Origin: an uncultured Croceitalea sp.
GTDB taxonomy: Bacteria; Bacteroidota; Bacteroidia; Flavobacteriales; Flavobacteriaceae
Direction of reading: 5' to 3'
Length of the DNA: 64,000 nt
Assembly: GCA_947494805.1 (NCBI GenBank)
Contig: CANLWK010000003.1
Coordinates: forward strand, 372,001 to 436,000
Positions 63,423-64,000 of the stretch are shown piece by piece (position 1 is the stretch's first letter; every line of letters starts with the position of its first letter). Under the pieces are notes generated by a model that saw only the letters and a list, made by a program, of their open reading frames with translations, did no database searches and had not been told where the DNA came from. The position numbers and the translations under genes were made by a program.

Positions 63423-64000
63423 ATGAACGCACAAACCAAAGAAACACAGTCAGCGCTCAATCCGACAAGTGCAATTGCACTACTAAAAGAAGGAAACACC
63501 CGTTTTGTTGAAAACAAAAAAGCAAACCGAGATCTATTGGAGCAAGTAAAGCAGACCACGAACGGTCAGTATCCGTTTGCAACTATTCTAAGTTGCATCG
63601 ATTCAAGAGTCTCTGCAGAACTTGTTTTCGATCAAGGGGTCGGAGACATTTTTAGTGCAAGGGTTGCAGGCAACATTGTCAACGAAGACATTTTGGGCAG
63701 TATGGAATTTGCCTGTAAGTTGGCGGGCACAAAAGTTATTGTAGTATTGGGCCATACAAGCTGCGGGGCGGTCAAAGGTGCTTGTGACGATGCAAAAATG
63801 GGTAATCTGACCATTTTACTTCATAAAATCAAACCCGCTGTCAGGGCAATAAGCAACCCGGCTGAAATCGATAAGAGAACTTCTAAAAATCTCGAATTTG
63901 TGAACAATGTTGCTGAAGAGAATGTTCGTTTGACCATTGAGGATATCAGAAGCCTTAGCCCTGTATTAAAAGGTATGGAAGATACAGGCGAAATTGCAAT
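63423..64000 (+). CDS. Beta-carbonic anhydrase (3' truncated by window edge)
   Basis: The frame starts at ATG 63423 and is open to the right edge (192 codons visible). Zinc ligands Cys58 (SCIDSR), His111 and Cys114 (GHTSCGAV), with the Asp60-Arg62 dyad. Catalyses CO2/bicarbonate interconversion. Partner of the SulP gene 9 nt upstream. The remaining C-terminus lies outside the window. Confidence 0.9.
   Translation, partial: MNAQTKETQSALNPTSAIALLKEGNTRFVENKKANRDLLEQVKQTTNGQYPFATILSCIDSRVSAELVFDQGVGDIFSARVAGNIVNEDILGSMEFACKLAGTKVIVVLGHTSCGAVKGACDDAKMGNLTILLHKIKPAVRAISNPAEIDKRTSKNLEFVNNVAEENVRLTIEDIRSLSPVLKGMEDTGEIA

Noticed and set aside
1-64000. CRISPR arrays, tRNA, rRNA, IS elements or prophage
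   Set aside because: No regular repeat-spacer series, no cloverleaf-like sequences and no transposase, integrase or phage structural genes seen.

Overview
The window is a chromosomal segment of a member of Bacteroidota, most likely a (marine) Flavobacteriaceae relative. Evidence: low-to-moderate GC; promoters of the Bacteroidetes sigma-A type (TAnnTTTG at -7, TTG/TTTG about 18-23 nt upstream); many lipoproteins; two large TonB-dependent outer-membrane receptors; a large secreted beta-propeller protein with a C-terminal type IX secretion (Por) sorting domain; and a complete Bat (aerotolerance-type) operon with its MoxR and DUF58 partners. I see no rRNA, tRNA, prophage, insertion sequence or CRISPR array. 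The first gene is cut by the left edge and the last (beta-carbonic anhydrase) by the right edge.

Layout. 1-6.2 kb: tail of an unknown beta-rich protein, lspA, convergent 5-formyl-THF cyclo-ligase, uvrC and a patatin/beta-barrel fusion. 6.2-6.5 kb: a candidate structured small RNA. 6.5-11.2 kb: tight operon of a DUF3108 protein, tryptophan 2,3-dioxygenase, an M23 peptidase lipoprotein and pgi. 11.3-21.4 kb: Oar-like TonB receptor, small membrane protein, secreted nuclease-type EEP protein, second TonB receptor, cytochrome c lipoprotein, a SnoaL-like gene remnant, a duplicated-repeat secreted protein, a DinB-fold secreted protein and a small membrane protein. 21.4-28.3 kb: SulP transporter, then an apparent catabolic module on the minus strand (PhyH dioxygenase, Na+/solute symporter, SDR, Dabb lipoprotein) with a divergent AraC regulator. 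28.5-33.2 kb: unknown lipoprotein, gpsA and glpD convergent and overlapping, an unknown protein and CvpA. 33.4-38.3 kb: two tandem CAP-domain lipoproteins, 3-hydroxyanthranilate dioxygenase, DUF1304 protein, ALDH7-like dehydrogenase and a secreted sugar isomerase-like protein. 38.7-46 kb: OmpA-like protein with a CxxCH motif beside its membrane anchor, a helix-hairpin-helix protein, acyl-ACP desaturase, metallophosphatase and the T9SS cargo. 46-52.2 kb: lipoprotein, fructokinase plus amylosucrase (sucrose use), Schlafen/AlbA protein plus SDR, aldo/keto reductase. 52.3-61.4 kb: MoxR-DUF58-BatD-like-BatA-BatB-BatC-BatD-BatE. 61.4 kb to the end: small secreted protein, second SulP transporter, beta-carbonic anhydrase.

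How genes work together. Amylosucrase would release fructose from sucrose, fructokinase would phosphorylate it and Pgi (35 kb away) links it to glucose-6-phosphate. TDO and 3-hydroxyanthranilate dioxygenase are two steps of oxidative tryptophan degradation at separate loci. GpsA and GlpD catalyse opposite directions of the DHAP/glycerol-3-phosphate couple. The SulP transporter next to carbonic anhydrase suggests bicarbonate handling.

The least explained parts are non-coding: (i) a roughly 100-nt RNA candidate at 6294-6398 with three consecutive hairpins behind a perfect -7 box; it shares an identical 17-nt pre-terminator motif with the 3' region of another gene on the opposite strand at 28.4 kb; (ii) a terminator-like hairpin in the leader of the sugar isomerase gene at 38.3 kb; and (iii) phased repeats and palindromes between the AraC regulator and the PhyH operon. 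All functional readings of these are inference from sequence alone.
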